A stretch of DNA of 64,000 nt from Croceivirga sp. (GCA_028284935.1 JANQQQ010000033.1:1-64000), one strand, 5' to 3'; counted from the first letter of the stretch, positions 45,642 to 54,470 are shown. Translations and numbers: made by a program. Notes: generated by a model from the sequence alone, not told the origin.

Positions 45642-46799
45642 ATGGAAGACAAGTTAAAATTATACCAAGCTTTTATCACCTTCGTCAAAGCACTTGGCGA
45701 ACGCAGCCATCTGAAGAAGCATGAGCTGCAAAAGATGCTTGGTCGCACTTTCCATCATCACACGGATGAGGAGGCGCTCTTGCCCATTATAAAGGATATC
45801 AGTATCAACGATGAAAATCCGGATTTTTTATTTGACGAGTGCATTCGCATTTGCGATGAATTGGGTCCTAGCCGGGAATATTTCACTTTCATCCATCTGT
45901 TTGAAGATATTACCGTTGAATTTTCCAAAAGGGGCACCCCGGAATTGGTGGAACTCGTCAACGGCTATCTGGAAAACTTCAAAAAAGAAATTGCCATCAT
46001 CAATCAAAAAATTCCCCATCCGCCCCTGTTCAACATGTTGTTGGAGAGTCGGTCTTTGGTGGAATGGACCTCCATTTATGCCATTTATCCCTTTATTCCC
46101 AAACGGATCAAGGGGGAGGGCCGACCCGTGCTATTGATTCCCCCCTATCTGGGCGATGATTATTCCACCTCTTTTGTTCGGCGTTATTTGAGTTCCCTGG
46201 GATTCGAAACCTACAAATGGGAGCAGGGGTTCAACTTGGTGAAATCGCACTATATCCCAAGACTGGAAGAAAAATTGGATGATATCTACAGAATCCATGG
46301 TCAAAAAGTAAGCCTGGTTGGCTGGAGTGGCGGGGGTATTTTTGCCAAGATAATGGCCAATCGCCATCCCAAGCAGGTGGAACAAATCATCACCATTGGA
46401 TCGCCGGTATGGGGTGTGATGGACATGAAAACCCCTGTCAGCGGCATTTTGGAATTTTTTAGGGGAAAATCATTAAAGGAACGGAACAAACGATTCATCG
46501 AAGAATTGGAGCCTATTCCCAATGTGCCTATCACCTGTATTTACACCAAAACGGATGGCCTACTTCCTTGGAAGCACTGTATGGAAGCTGAAAGTTATCG
46601 GGATGATATCAAAAATATTGAGGTCTACGGCAGTCACTCCGGTTTGGGTGCCAATGTAAGCGTACTGTTGATTACCGCCAATGCCCTTAGCGCCAATATC
46701 AACGGGAAAACGCTTAGGGATACCACTACCTATATTGAGCGTATCCTATACCCGTTTTACTGGAACAAGAAAAAAAGAAGTTTGTTTTTCTTAAATTAG
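45642..46799 (+). CDS. Second alpha/beta hydrolase, PhaC-like layout but serine nucleophile
   Basis: A 385-residue protein. An N-terminal ~150-residue helical region precedes an alpha/beta hydrolase core with PVLLIPPYLGDDYST, YLSSLGFETYKWEQGFN, the elbow GWSGGG (S229), D in IYTKTDGLLPW and H in YGSHSGLGAN. The layout (N-terminal helices, PPYLGD loop) recalls PHA synthases. However, PHA synthases use Cys in the elbow, so this is read as a lipase or esterase, perhaps for wax esters or triacylglycerol. It follows the first hydrolase gene by 4 bases. Confidence 0.75.
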   Translation: MEDKLKLYQAFITFVKALGERSHLKKHELQKMLGRTFHHHTDEEALLPIIKDISINDENPDFLFDECIRICDELGPSREYFTFIHLFEDITVEFSKRGTPELVELVNGYLENFKKEIAIINQKIPHPPLFNMLLESRSLVEWTSIYAIYPFIPKRIKGEGRPVLLIPPYLGDDYSTSFVRRYLSSLGFETYKWEQGFNLVKSHYIPRLEEKLDDIYRIHGQKVSLVGWSGGGIFAKIMANRHPKQVEQIITIGSPVWGVMDMKTPVSGILEFFRGKSLKERNKRFIEELEPIPNVPITCIYTKTDGLLPWKHCMEAESYRDDIKNIEVYGSHSGLGANVSVLLITANALSANINGKTLRDTTTYIERILYPFYWNKKKRSLFFLN

Positions 46800-46818
46800 A
46801 ATTTTAGCCTCGGGTACC

Positions 46819-49800
46819 GTGCAAGACATCATCAATAACATAAAGTTTCAGGAAGCACTCAAGCAAACCGCAAAAGCGCATGACTTGGACCTTGAAGCTG
46901 TTCAAAAAGATGCTGCCCAATACATCAAGGAACTCTATGCCGAGCAACATCCATTGGCCAAAATTGCTTCCATAAAAGGGTTTGATTACATCTTGTCACG
47001 GGCCTACAGCGAAAAAATTGACGTGGACCCCAAGGGGATCAAGAAATTGATGAATTTGATGCGAAGGCACTCCGTGGCCTTCATCATGACCCATAAGACC
47101 TATCTGGACACCCTTGTGCTGATTTCCACCTTGGCACGTTACGGGATGCCCGTACCCTATTCCTTTGGGGGTATCAATTTGGCCTTTCCCGGGCTAAAGC
47201 AGTTGGGCAAAAGTGCAGGCATCGTTTTTATACGCCGTAGTTTTAAGGACAACCCGGTATACAAGGTGGCCTTACGGCATTATATCTCTTCCGTCATTGA
47301 CAAAGGGGACCATCTTACCTGGAACATTGAGGGAACCCGTTCCCGAACAGGTAAAATTTTGCATCCCCAGATGGGGATCTTAAAGTATATCATGGATGCG
47401 GAAAAAGAAAGTTCCCGGGATGTGAAATATGTTCCCGTTTCCATTGTATACGACCTCATCCCTGATGTCAAGGAAATGACGGAACAGGCCAAGGGGACCA
47501 AAAAAAAGAAATCGGAAAACGTAGAGGAGGGCATCAGATACTTCCGTAGCCTTGGTCATGATTACGGACGGGCAGCCATTCGTTTTGGGGACCCTGTGGA
47601 GATTGATGAAACCCATAATGTGGTGGTGCCCCAACTGGAGGAAGATACCTATAAGAATAGGACCACCCTACCCTTTTTCGCGTTCGACCTGATCAACCAA
47701 ATGTCCAAGATTACCCCGGTTTCCACGGTTTCGTTGATTTGCAACGTCCTCCTGAACGACTTTGCGCTGACCAAAAGGGAAATTGAGTTCAAGGTCAAAA
47801 AGCTGATGGAATATATTGGCAAAAAGCAGCATGATGCCTTAATGGACCGTGGCAATCCCATTGCCGTCAGTGTTCAGAAAGGCCTCAATTTGTTGCAAGG
47901 TGCCCATATTGTTCAGAAAAGCAGGGTCGGGCAAAAGGCGCAGTACAGCATTGTCTCCTCAGAATACTTGCCAGCCAACTATTATGCCAATATGGTCGCC
48001 GGGCATTTGTACCATTCCGCCTTTGTGGAAATGGCTCTGGTAAAGATAAAGGATAATACCTCTCCTGACCGGATCGTGCACTTCTGGGAAGAGATCATGA
48101 AGCTCCGTAATCTTTTTAAGTTCGAGTTTTTCTATACGAACAAGGCCAAATTCAGCCTGGAAATTGAAAAGGAGTTGCAGCGGTTCGATAAGAATTGGCG
48201 TGACATCCTGAGCGATCCCAAAAAGGAGGTGAAGGACATTCTCAAAAAGCAAGACCTTTTTATATCAAGGGCCTTGCTATTGACTTATTTGGAGGCGGAT
48301 AAGGTGGTGTGCCACGCCCTCAACAATTGGGATGAGGACGACCCCTTTAACGAAGAAGAGTTCTTGGAGCTCTGTATGTTCAAGGGCAAGGAACTGCATT
48401 GGCAAAGTAGGATTACACGACTCGATAGTGTCTCCAAACCCTTTTTGAGCAATGCCTATCGATTTGCGGAAAACGCAGGGTTGGGTATTGCCGACCAAAA
48501 GATCAATACCAAAGGACTGGAGGAATGGATGGTACAACTGGACGATTTGACCGGGCGACTGGCCTATCTCAAGGAAATTGAAATGGCCCCCAGTTCGCGA
48601 AGTATGGATCGAATTGCCAGTCAAAACATACTGGTTCCGGCAGCCAAGGAGACCAAATCCAGAAGGAAACTGGAACAGGAAGAGGAAGGATCTCATATCG
48701 CCGCCTATTTTGATCTGGATCGCACATTGATCAACGACTTTTCCGCAAAACGCTTTATGACCACCCGATTGTTCAGTGGAAAGACCACAGCAAAGGAATA
48801 CATCACCCAATTCATGACCGCTTTGGTCTTTGGCTTTGGGAACCGGGACTTTGAAGTACTGACCAAAATTGCGGCCTTGGGGGTCAAAGGAATTCCGGAA
48901 AAGGTGTTCAATAAACTGGGGGAAGAGGTGTTTGAAGAGTTTTTAATGCCCACCATTTATCCAGAATCGCGTGAATTGATCAAAAAACACAAGGAAATGG
49001 GGCATCGGGTGGTCATTATATCCGCCGCCACTTCCTATCAAATAAAGCCCATTGCCAAGGAACTGGGCATTACGGATATCTACAGCACGCGACTTGAAGT
49101 CCAGAATAAAAAGTTCACCGGACGCATTGCCGAAATGTGCTGGGGGGAAGGAAAGGCCAGGGCGGCACGTACCTTCGCGAAAAACAACGACATTGACCTG
49201 TCCAAAAGTTATTTTTATTCGGATAGCTTTGATGATTATCCCCTATTTAAAATCGTAGGGAAACCAGTGGCCACCAACCCTGATAATGCGCTTTCACAAG
49301 TGGCCTTTGAAAACGATTGGCCCATACTCCGATTTGAGGAACCTGGACAACAACCTGTGATCAATGGCCTAAGAACCAGTTTGGCCATTGCCAGTATTTA
49401 TCCTTCTGCTGCATTGGGTGCCGTTTCAGGTCTGTTGTCGATGTCCAGACAAAAAGGAGCCAACACCACTCTTAAGAACATTGGGGATTTGGCCACCCGT
49501 GCGGCTGGACTTCAGATATCCGTGCGGGGCCAACAGAACCTCAGGGATTTTCGTCCGGCTGTGTTCTGTTTTAACCACCAAAGTGCAGCAGATTTCTTTA
49601 TTGTCATCAAACTGCTGCGCTATGATTTTACGGGGGTCGCCAAAAAAGAATTGGAAAGAACGCCCATAGGACCATTGTTCAAGGCCATGGGCGCCATTTA
49701 TATTGACCGTAGTAATAAGGCTAAGGCCATTGAAGCCATGAAACCGGCCGTGGAAGCGCTAAAAACCGGAATATCGGTAGCCATTGCTCCCGAGGGGACC

Positions 49801-50055
49801 CGAAGTGGTACCGCTGAACTGGGGCCCTTTAAAAAAGGTGCCTTCCATTTGGCCATGCAAGCAGGGGTTCCCATTATTCCCATTGTCATCAAAAATGCGT
49901 ACCAGGCCGTGAAAAAAGGCACGGTGCTCCTGCGCCCCACCCATATTGAAGTGGTCGTTTTGGACCCCGTGGACACAGCGCTTTGGAAAAAGAAGGATTT
50001 GAACCAAAACATCGAAGACGTACGGAACCTCTTCGTTGCGGAACTGAACAACTAA
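46819..50055 (+). CDS. GPAT-HAD phosphatase-AGPAT triple fusion
   Basis: A 1078-residue protein from a GTG start. Domain 1 (about 1-330) is a PlsB-like glycerol-3-phosphate acyltransferase with H92-KTYL-D97, FIRRSF, and E171-GTRSRTGK. A helical linker follows. Domain 2 (about 625-840) is a HAD-IB-like phosphatase with D632-L-D634-R-T636 and later YSDSFDDYPLF. Domain 3 (about 895-1078) is a PlsC-like acyltransferase with N919-H920...D925 and E992-GTR. Together these could make lysophosphatidate and phosphatidate, and possibly dephosphorylate phosphatidate to diacylglycerol. The HAD substrate is inference. It follows the second hydrolase gene by 19 bases. Confidence 0.9.
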   Translation: MQDIINNIKFQEALKQTAKAHDLDLEAVQKDAAQYIKELYAEQHPLAKIASIKGFDYILSRAYSEKIDVDPKGIKKLMNLMRRHSVAFIMTHKTYLDTLVLISTLARYGMPVPYSFGGINLAFPGLKQLGKSAGIVFIRRSFKDNPVYKVALRHYISSVIDKGDHLTWNIEGTRSRTGKILHPQMGILKYIMDAEKESSRDVKYVPVSIVYDLIPDVKEMTEQAKGTKKKKSENVEEGIRYFRSLGHDYGRAAIRFGDPVEIDETHNVVVPQLEEDTYKNRTTLPFFAFDLINQMSKITPVSTVSLICNVLLNDFALTKREIEFKVKKLMEYIGKKQHDALMDRGNPIAVSVQKGLNLLQGAHIVQKSRVGQKAQYSIVSSEYLPANYYANMVAGHLYHSAFVEMALVKIKDNTSPDRIVHFWEEIMKLRNLFKFEFFYTNKAKFSLEIEKELQRFDKNWRDILSDPKKEVKDILKKQDLFISRALLLTYLEADKVVCHALNNWDEDDPFNEEEFLELCMFKGKELHWQSRITRLDSVSKPFLSNAYRFAENAGLGIADQKINTKGLEEWMVQLDDLTGRLAYLKEIEMAPSSRSMDRIASQNILVPAAKETKSRRKLEQEEEGSHIAAYFDLDRTLINDFSAKRFMTTRLFSGKTTAKEYITQFMTALVFGFGNRDFEVLTKIAALGVKGIPEKVFNKLGEEVFEEFLMPTIYPESRELIKKHKEMGHRVVIISAATSYQIKPIAKELGITDIYSTRLEVQNKKFTGRIAEMCWGEGKARAARTFAKNNDIDLSKSYFYSDSFDDYPLFKIVGKPVATNPDNALSQVAFENDWPILRFEEPGQQPVINGLRTSLAIASIYPSAALGAVSGLLSMSRQKGANTTLKNIGDLATRAAGLQISVRGQQNLRDFRPAVFCFNHQSAADFFIVIKLLRYDFTGVAKKELERTPIGPLFKAMGAIYIDRSNKAKAIEAMKPAVEALKTGISVAIAPEGTRSGTAELGPFKKGAFHLAMQAGVPIIPIVIKNAYQAVKKGTVLLRPTHIEVVVLDPVDTALWKKKDLNQNIEDVRNLFVAELNN

Positions 50056-50098
50056 AAGGGCCATCAGCATTAGCAGGCCCCAACCAAAATAAAGGAAC

Positions 50099-51100
50099 AT
50101 GTCTTTAAACGTAGGGATATTAGGGGGTGGCTCTTGGGGCACCACAGTGGCCTCCCTTACCGCGCGCAATGCGAATACCCTCCTTTGGGCCCGAAATGAG
50201 GAAACCGTCAACGAAATCAACGAACACCGTACCAATTCAAAATACCTGCCTGGGGCCTTATTGAATCGAAACCTAAAGGCCTCCTCTTCCATTGAAGAGA
50301 CCGTGCAACATGCCGACCTGCTCATTATGGGCATTCCCTCACAGAATTTCAGGAAGGTCTTGGAGATTGCCAAGCCCCATATCCGTCCATGGATTCCCAT
50401 TGTGAGTTTGTCCAAAGGCCTGGAAATGGGCACCAAAAAACGCATGACGGAAATTATTGAGGAAACCTTGCCCGGCCATCCCGCAGGGGTGCTTACAGGT
50501 CCTAATTTGGCGAAAGAGATTCATAACGGTCAGGCGGCAGCAGCCGTGATTGCCATGGTAGATGAAGTCATCGCCAAACGCCTTCAGGGGGTGTTCAATT
50601 CCGGGCTGTTCCGTGTTTATACGAACACCGATGTCATTGGCTGCGAGCTGGGCGGCGCCCTAAAAAACATTATGGCTATTGCCACGGGCATGGGGGACGG
50701 CGCCAATGCTGGGGATAATACCAGGGCGGCGGTGATTACTCGGGGCCTTTCCGAACTGACGCGCTTAGGTACCGCCATGGGCGGCAAACGACGCACCTTT
50801 GCAGGCTTAGCAGGCATGGGGGATTTAGTGGCCACCTGTAGCAGTGCCAAGAGTCGCAACCGCCATGTGGGTTTTCAATTGGGCCAAGGCAAAAAATTGG
50901 AAGAGATCATCGAGGAAATGTCCGAGGTGGCCGAAGGCGTAAAAACGGCTAAGGTGGTCATGGAACTGTCCAAAGACTATGGGGTGCATATGCCCATCTC
51001 CGAAGAAGTGTACAAGGTATTGTACGAAGGCAATACGGTGGACGATGCCTTCCGTGGGCTTCTAAAATTGGAAAGTGGCTCCGAGGCGGAACCCGGATAG
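50099..51100 (+). CDS. gpsA: Glycerol-3-phosphate dehydrogenase [NAD(P)+]
   Basis: GpsA reduces dihydroxyacetone phosphate to sn-glycerol-3-phosphate, the backbone for acylglycerols and phospholipids. The 333-residue protein has the Rossmann GILGGGSWGTTVASL, the substrate-region GVLTGPNLAKEI, catalytic-lysine region ELGGALKNIMAIATGMGDG and NTRAAVITRGLSELTRLG. It starts 43 bases after the fusion gene. Its position makes it a glycerol-3-phosphate supply for the operon. Since most bacteria have one gpsA, it may also be the main housekeeping copy. Confidence 0.95.
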   Translation: MSLNVGILGGGSWGTTVASLTARNANTLLWARNEETVNEINEHRTNSKYLPGALLNRNLKASSSIEETVQHADLLIMGIPSQNFRKVLEIAKPHIRPWIPIVSLSKGLEMGTKKRMTEIIEETLPGHPAGVLTGPNLAKEIHNGQAAAAVIAMVDEVIAKRLQGVFNSGLFRVYTNTDVIGCELGGALKNIMAIATGMGDGANAGDNTRAAVITRGLSELTRLGTAMGGKRRTFAGLAGMGDLVATCSSAKSRNRHVGFQLGQGKKLEEIIEEMSEVAEGVKTAKVVMELSKDYGVHMPISEEVYKVLYEGNTVDDAFRGLLKLESGSEAEPG

Positions 51101-51118
51101 GATTATAGGTAACTCCGC

Positions 51119-51528
51119 TGTCATTTCGAACCGACCCAGAGCACAGTCGAAGGGGAGTGTGAGAAATCTAAAAAACTTCATCATTCAGAAAGTCCCACTT
51201 TGGATTAAATGAACTTATCAATCGGTCTTTTTTCTCCCTTCTCCATCTTTTCAGCTCTTTTTTCCTCATAATGGCAACATCAATGGAATCGAAGCTTTCA
51301 TAGTAAATCAAGTAAAAACAGTTGTATTTTCCAGGAAAGGACTTTCTGGCATTTTGGCTATCAAAATAGTGTTGGGCGAGACGTCTCTGAATATCATTGG
51401 TCACCCCAATGTAAAGGGTGGTTTTATTAGTATTGGTGACGATATACACTATATAATTGTGGTACATATATAAAAATAACCTTTTTGGATTTCTCAATCG
51501 TCGTTTCACTCCTCATGTCGAAATGACA
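51119..51528. mobile_element. 410-bp inverted-repeat unit carrying a GIY-YIG gene
   Basis: TGTCATTTCGA (51119-51129) and its exact complement TCGAAATGACA (51518-51528) bound the unit. Further in, TGAGAAATCT (51160-51169) and GATTTCTCA (51488-51496) form a second inverted pair. The GIY-YIG gene fills the space between, with its stop codon inside the left copy. A shorter, gene-less unit with the same termini lies at 52384-52487. No target-site duplication could be established. A mobile or REP-like nature is inference. Confidence 0.5.
51168..51467 (-). CDS. GIY-YIG nuclease-domain protein
   Basis: A 99-residue protein from the ATG at 51467 (MYHNYIVYIVTNTNKTTLYIG). It has the GIY-YIG signature YIVYIVTN...LYIGVTNDIQRRLAQH, the conserved arginine in the same helix, and a C-terminal MRKKELKRWRREKKDRLI. 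This is the UvrC-type small nuclease clade, often found as a single-domain protein in Bacteroidota. Its stop codon overlaps the left repeat at 51119-51169, and its ATG lies 21 bases from the right repeat. It may process or spread the flanking repeats, in analogy to RAYT/REP pairs, but this is speculation. Confidence 0.8.
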   Translation of the reverse strand: MYHNYIVYIVTNTNKTTLYIGVTNDIQRRLAQHYFDSQNARKSFPGKYNCFYLIYYESFDSIDVAIMRKKELKRWRREKKDRLISSFNPKWDFLNDEVF

Positions 51529-51542
51529 AAAAGAAACCCGAA

Positions 51543-51603
51543 TGTCATTTCGAACATGTGAGAGGGAGTGCTCGCACTGAGGCTCTTGAAGTGTGAGAAA
51601 TCC
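51543..51603 (+). repeat. Left-half copy of the TGTCATTTCGA repeat
   Basis: TGTCATTTCGA (51543-51553) and TGAGAAATC (51594-51602) are in the same orientation as the copy at 51119. A 14-base linker, AAAAGAAACCCGAA, separates it from the preceding right half. A linker with 12 of 14 identical bases occurs at 52488-52501. Confidence 0.6.
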
Positions 51604-51693
51604 CTGAACTCAGATAATGGGGTATGGGACTCTTTGAAGCAACCTTTGATACATTTGTATCGTCTTTTTAATAGACAACCTAAACCTAACGTT

Positions 51694-52371
51694 TTGAACC
51701 ACATCCAAAGAGCGGGCTTGATTTCTGGAATCGGTATTTTGATTATGGTGCTGACCGTGCCGGTGGCTGAATTTGTCATCTTTCCAAAACTCATTGATTA
51801 TTCCAATGCGGAAGCCACCTTCCACAACATCCAAGAACACCACGGCTTGTTCACTATGGGGATATTTCTGCACTTGATCACCTTGATCTGTGATGTGGTA
51901 GTCGCGTGGTCTTTATATATCTTTCTAAAACCCTCCCATAAGCAGCTTTCCCAACTTACCGCTGCGTTCCGGATGGTGTTTGCCGTCGTTACCCTGGCAG
52001 CACTTTTAAACCTGATTACCGTCCTCAACCTGACCGCCAACCAAGAATATTTATTGACGTTGGATACCACCATCTATACGGAGGTATTGCTCACCCTTAA
52101 AAATTTTCAGCTGCAATGGGGGTTTGCCTTTTCCTTTTTTGGGAGCTACCTCATCCTGTTAGGGGTGCTTGTGTATAAGGCCACCTATATTCCTAAACTT
52201 TTTGGCATCCTCTTGATTATTGCCGGAGCGGGCTATTTGGTGGATACCCTAAAGACCTTCTTCTTCCCCTCCCTGAACTTGGACTATGTGATGATCACTT
52301 TTTTTGGGGAACTGGTCTTTATGCTGTGGCTGTTGATCAAAGGATGGCGGGTCAAGGGTGTTGAAGACTGA
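51694..52371 (+). CDS. DUF4386-like integral membrane protein
   Basis: A 225-residue protein from TTG at 51694 (MNHIQRAGLISGIGILIMVLTVPV), chosen because it places the start seven residues before the usual AGL...GI motif. In-frame TTGs at 51634 and 51568 would add a tail overlapping the repeat. It has about six transmembrane helices, with the DUF4386-type segments LFTMGIFLHLITLICDVVVAWSLYIFL and FGILLIIAGAGYLVDTL. Function unknown. It lies between a left-half repeat and the palindromic repeat. Confidence 0.65.
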   Translation: MNHIQRAGLISGIGILIMVLTVPVAEFVIFPKLIDYSNAEATFHNIQEHHGLFTMGIFLHLITLICDVVVAWSLYIFLKPSHKQLSQLTAAFRMVFAVVTLAALLNLITVLNLTANQEYLLTLDTTIYTEVLLTLKNFQLQWGFAFSFFGSYLILLGVLVYKATYIPKLFGILLIIAGAGYLVDTLKTFFFPSLNLDYVMITFFGELVFMLWLLIKGWRVKGVED

Positions 52372-52383
52372 TACCACTCTCCC

Positions 52384-52487
52384 TGTCATTTCGAAATGAG
52401 GTGCAAGGCACCGATTGAGAAATCTCAAGAAAACGGTATTAGATTTCTCGTAGTCCCGATTGTCATCGGGACTCCGTCGAAATGACA
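52384..52487. repeat. 104-bp palindromic repeat unit, MITE-like
   Basis: TGTCATTTCGA (52384-52394) with TGAGAAATCT (52416-52425) on the left, and AGATTTCTC (52441-52449) with TCGAAATGACA (52477-52487) on the right, form a full inverted pair. Inside lies a perfect hairpin AGTCCCGAT-TGTC-ATCGGGACT. The ends match those of the GIY-YIG unit at 51119-51528, making this its gene-less counterpart. Confidence 0.65.
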
Positions 52488-52501
52488 AAAAGAAGCCCCA
52501 A

Positions 52502-52543
52502 TGTCATTTCGATAGGAGGAGTAAAACGACTACTGAGAAATCT
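52502..52543 (+). repeat. Additional left-half repeat copy
   Basis: TGTCATTTCGA (52502-52512) and TGAGAAATCT (52534-52543) repeat the left-half layout after the 14-base linker AAAAGAAGCCCCAA. The remaining 52544-52763 stretch becomes AT-rich and shows no gene. Confidence 0.6.
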
Positions 52544-52763
52544 CTCCTTATTCTAAATCCCCATTCAAAACCGCACCAAAACCCCAGTTTTTTTATGGTT
52601 TTTCTTTAGTTGAAATTTAAAGACAACCATTATCTTTCCAAGGCTAACCAGAGCTCCCCCCAAAAAGTGAATACAGAACCGTACAAGAGACACATGAATC
52701 ATATGGTCTATATCCAAACGCTACGCTGAATAAAAACCAACTTTGGGATAAGAAAATAGATTT

Positions 52764-53159
52764 ATGAATAAACTAAATAACGTATTACCAAACTCAGTCA
52801 ACATTGGATTTATTGCATTAATAGTAATCCTATTATTAGTGGGGTGCTATCCTTTTTTAAGTTCAGATTATGACCCTGAGTCAAGTATAATTGCAAATTT
52901 ATATAGTCTAATCCCATTCGTGATAAGCTCCTTTACTTATCTATTGATATTATTTGCTACAACCCTGTTTAGTTATGACTTAGTAACAATTATGACAATT
53001 GCTTTTTTATTTGGTGGTTTTGGTTGCTTTGTTATTTCTGTCTTTTTAAAGGACGTAACAAACAAGACTAATCTTTTTTCAGTAGGTTCAGCAATGCTAG
53101 GATTAGGAGGCGGAATGCCAATAGGTAAAGCATTATCGTTAGCTAAAAAAAACAAATAA
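52764..53159 (+). CDS. Small integral membrane protein in the AT-rich insert
   Basis: A 131-residue protein starting MNKLNNVLPNSVNIGFIALIVILLLVGCYPF. It has three or four predicted transmembrane helices; the last glycine-rich segment is FSVGSAMLGLGGGMPIGKAL. The AT-rich codons match the following permease, whose ATG comes one base after the stop. I recognise no family. Confidence 0.5.
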   Translation: MNKLNNVLPNSVNIGFIALIVILLLVGCYPFLSSDYDPESSIIANLYSLIPFVISSFTYLLILFATTLFSYDLVTIMTIAFLFGGFGCFVISVFLKDVTNKTNLFSVGSAMLGLGGGMPIGKALSLAKKNK

Positions 53160-53160
53160 T

Positions 53161-54470
53161 ATGAGCAACATTAAAAACAAAATAGAAGAGTACTTCCAGC
53201 TAAAAAGTACAATACAAATTGGAGAACAGAGATATTAGCAGGTATATCTGTTTACCTAAGTTTAGCCTATATATTTATCGTTAATCCTTCTATAATGAGC
53301 CAAACAGGCATGAGTACAAGTGCAATTTTATTTGCTACAATATTCGCCTCTGCTATTTCAACTTTGTATATGGGTATTCGTGCTAATTTACCATTTGCTC
53401 TTGCCCCAGGCCTAGAAATGAATGGATTTTTCACTTTTGTTGTAGTTGGAACACTAGGTTTAACGTGGAATCAAGCACTTGGTGCTGTTTTTTGGTCAGG
53501 GTTGCTCTGTATTATTTTATCCTTTTTACCAGTTCGAATTAAAATTATCAACTCTATTCCAAATGGCTTGAAAAAGGCAATGGCTGTGAGCGTTGGGATT
53601 TTTGTTTTAACGATTGGTCTTTTTTTAAGTGGGATTTTCGAATTCACGGACGGTAGAATTTCTGGATTTGGGAGTCCATTTACCGCAAAAGGAATTGCTT
53701 TAATAATTGGTCTCATAATATCCTTAATACTAGGTATGCGTAGATTAAGATTCCCAGCAGGTATGTTAGTTGCAATTATTATATCTGCAATTTACTGTAA
53801 AACACAGGGAATAGTTCAAAAAGAACCAGCAGAACTTTCAACCGAAATGTTTTCAGCCGTTTTCAAGTTAGACCTAGTTCCGACCTTAAGGCTATTGCCT
53901 GTTTTCCTAATATTCTTCCTCATTGACTTTTATGGTAGCATAGGCAAATTTATTGGTCTAACTGCATCCACAAATCTTACTGAAAAAGATGGTACACTGC
54001 CAAGAATCGAAAAAGCAATTGAAACAGATGGAATTGGAACTTCTTTAGGAGCGTTAGTCGGTACTTCAAGTATAATAACGTTTGTTGAAAGTTCCATTGG
54101 AATTGCTATTGGTGGAAGAACTGGTGTTGTTGCAATTGTATGTGGTTTATTGATGATATTAAGCTTGATATTTACACCTCTCGTTGGTTTAGTGCCTGTT
54201 GAAGCTACCGCTGGGATTTTAGTTTACGTCGGGTACCTTCTAATACGAGATACTTGGGAGGAAAAGGAACTGGACAAATTCTTTTATTCCGTAGCTATTA
54301 TAATGGGAATTATTTCACTCTTCACATTTAGTCTAGACAAGGCAATGTTAATTGGTTTTATAGCTTATTCCATAAGACAAGTCTGGAAAGATAAAAAAGT
54401 TAATTGGTACTTAGCTGTATCCACAATTTTAATCGGTTTGGGTGTTTTCCTACCAATGATAATCAAATAA
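53161..54470 (+). pseudogene. NCS2/AzgA-type purine permease, frameshifted near the N-terminus
   Basis: The ATG at 53161 opens MSNIKNKIEEYFQLK and then stops in frame. Moving to the next frame at the A run 53202-53206 restores KKYNTNWRTEILAGISVYLSLAYIFIVNPSIMSQTGM, followed by a complete open frame to 54470. The continued protein has AzgA-family features, FALAPGLEMNGFF and GTSSIITFVESSIGIAIGGRTG. A single missing A explains the break. It may be a real pseudogene or a sequencing error; a shortened product from ATG 53295 would lack the first helix. Confidence 0.7.

Noticed and set aside
45642..46799. PHA synthase (PhaC) plus phasins, i.e. a polyhydroxyalkanoate granule locus
   Set aside because: The nucleophile elbow is GWSGGG with serine (S229), not the cysteine of PHA synthases. 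The presence of WS/DGAT, GPAT/AGPAT and gpsA fits acylglycerol storage better.
53161..53295. Programmed -1 frameshift for the permease
   Set aside because: In the upstream frame the codons read CTA AAA AGT, which does not form a canonical X XXY YYZ slippery heptamer, and no downstream stem was seen.
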